DNA from: Bdellovibrio sp.
Lineage (GTDB): Bacteria; Bdellovibrionota; Bdellovibrionia; Bdellovibrionales; UBA1609
NCBI GenBank assembly: GCA_003694355.1
Contig: RFKI01000078.1
Span: 1-13,754, forward strand
Reading direction: 5' to 3'
DNA: 13,754 nt
The first letter of the stretch is position 1, and each line of letters begins with the position of its first letter. The notes beneath the pieces are model-generated. The model saw only the letters and a list, made by a program, of their open reading frames with translations, was not told the DNA's origin and did no database searches. Below, in pieces: positions 13,177 to 13,754 of this stretch. A program made the position numbers and the translations under genes.

Positions 13177-13754
13177 TCACAAAATGTTGGCCGCCAGCTC
13201 CGCCAATTCAGAGCGCTCTCCTTTGGTTAAGCTCACATGAGCCGCTATAGGGTGTCCTTTAAAACGCTCTACGGAATAGGTTAAACCACTGTTTGCCGAG
13301 TCCACATAGGGATTGTCAATCTGATAACAGTCCCCTGTTAAAACCACTTTAGTACCCTGGCCAGCACGTGTCACAATGGTTTTAATCTCATGAGGTGTTA
13401 AGTTTTGGGCCTCATCCACAATCAAAAACTGATTGGGGATACTTCGTCCACGAATGTAAGTTAAAGGCTCAATGTTCACCATACCTTGATTCAACAACTC
13501 TCGAGCTCGCCCTGCAGCCTTTTTGTCAGACCCCATTAAAAACTCCACATTGTCAAAAATAGGCTGCATCCAGGGGTTGAGCTTTTGTTCAACATCTCCA
13601 GGCAAATAACCTATATCTCGTCCCATAGGAAAAATAGGACGACTCACTAAAAGACGTTGAAAACGCCCTTCATCCAAGGTTTTGTAAAGGCCCGCTGCCA
13701 AAGCCAAAAGAGTTTTTCCTGTTCCCGCTTTACCCACAAGAGAAACAAAAAGAA
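13177..13754 (-). CDS. PhoH-family ATPase (C-terminal about 190 residues; N-terminus off the window)
   Basis: This is the C-terminal ATPase part of a PhoH-like protein, open to the right edge. Reading from the edge: LFVSLVGKAGTGKTLLALAAG contains Walker A (GKAGTGKT), then SRPIFPMGRDIGYLPGDVEQK, then Walker B FLIVDEAQNLTPHEIKTI, then VLTGDCYQIDNPYVD and HVSLTKGERSELAELAANIL at the end. The DNPY.D..NSGLTY..ER segment and the terminal KGERSELAELAA are typical of the PIN-PhoH (PhoH2, YlaK) type, in which a PIN RNase domain precedes the ATPase; that domain would lie outside the window. Members are proposed to be RNA helicase/RNases. GTG 13737 is internal, not the start. I see no strong terminator after its stop. 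Confidence 0.92.
   Translation of the reverse strand, partial: LFVSLVGKAGTGKTLLALAAGLYKTLDEGRFQRLLVSRPIFPMGRDIGYLPGDVEQKLNPWMQPIFDNVEFLMGSDKKAAGRARELLNQGMVNIEPLTYIRGRSIPNQFLIVDEAQNLTPHEIKTIVTRAGQGTKVVLTGDCYQIDNPYVDSANSGLTYSVERFKGHPIAAHVSLTKGERSELAELAANIL

Overview
This 13.75 kb window is a dense, AT-leaning (about 40-43% G+C by eye) Gram-negative-type chromosome segment. It carries housekeeping genes, one accessory locus, and no RNA gene or CRISPR array that I can see. The gene set and the protein wording suggest a bacterium related to Bdellovibrionota (the old Deltaproteobacteria). The basis is menaquinone synthesis by the MenF/MenD/MenG route, enolase directly followed by an FtsB/DivIC-type gene, an orphan CpaF ATPase and a PIN-PhoH-type protein. 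This placement is an inference from family resemblance, not from a database search.

Layout. (1) 1-3709 is a chorismate/menaquinone block. On the minus strand, menF (isochorismate synthase) overlaps menD (SEPHCHC synthase), and menD runs off the left edge. Divergently, a DAHP synthase gene overlaps menG/ubiE by ATGA. The block therefore joins entry into the shikimate pathway, diversion of chorismate to menaquinone, and the final ring methylation. (2) 3722-6268 is polA on the minus strand, convergent with menG. It has a degenerate proofreading domain and a hairpin that buries its ribosome-binding site. (3) 6334-9171 is a minus-strand run: a coiled-coil protein of unknown function, eno, an FtsB-like division protein and a small cold-shock-domain protein. 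All are overlapping or closely spaced. (4) 9172-9469 is non-coding, with a likely terminator and a weak promoter candidate. (5) 9470-11351 is a tightly coupled minus-strand operon: a 92-residue unknown protein, a secreted cupredoxin-fold protein that has lost its copper ligands, and CpaF. (6) 11352-11725 has no convincing gene but holds two clear inverted repeats and a direct-repeat pair. (7) 11726-13033 is an AAA_14/DUF4143 ATPase with a PD-(D/E)XK-like C-terminus. (8) 13177 to the right edge is the C-terminal part of a PhoH-family ATPase.

The most unusual locus is region 7. The ATPase gene is bounded by outward-reading inverted copies of TTTATACCAAA followed by AGGGTTA. Its start side also carries three imperfect tandem repeats spaced exactly 33 bp apart, which overlap the best promoter -10 element. 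This looks like either a self-contained mobile or cassette-like gene unit or an iteron-type autoregulatory operator; I know of no description of it. Secondary points of interest are the hairpin over the polA start, the structured leader before the cpaF operon, and the cupredoxin without copper ligands next to CpaF.

Several genes use GTG or TTG starts. Where a longer reading frame begins on top of a Shine-Dalgarno sequence, I chose the next in-frame start that has proper spacing (polA, eno, cpaF, the DAHP synthase and the cold-shock protein).
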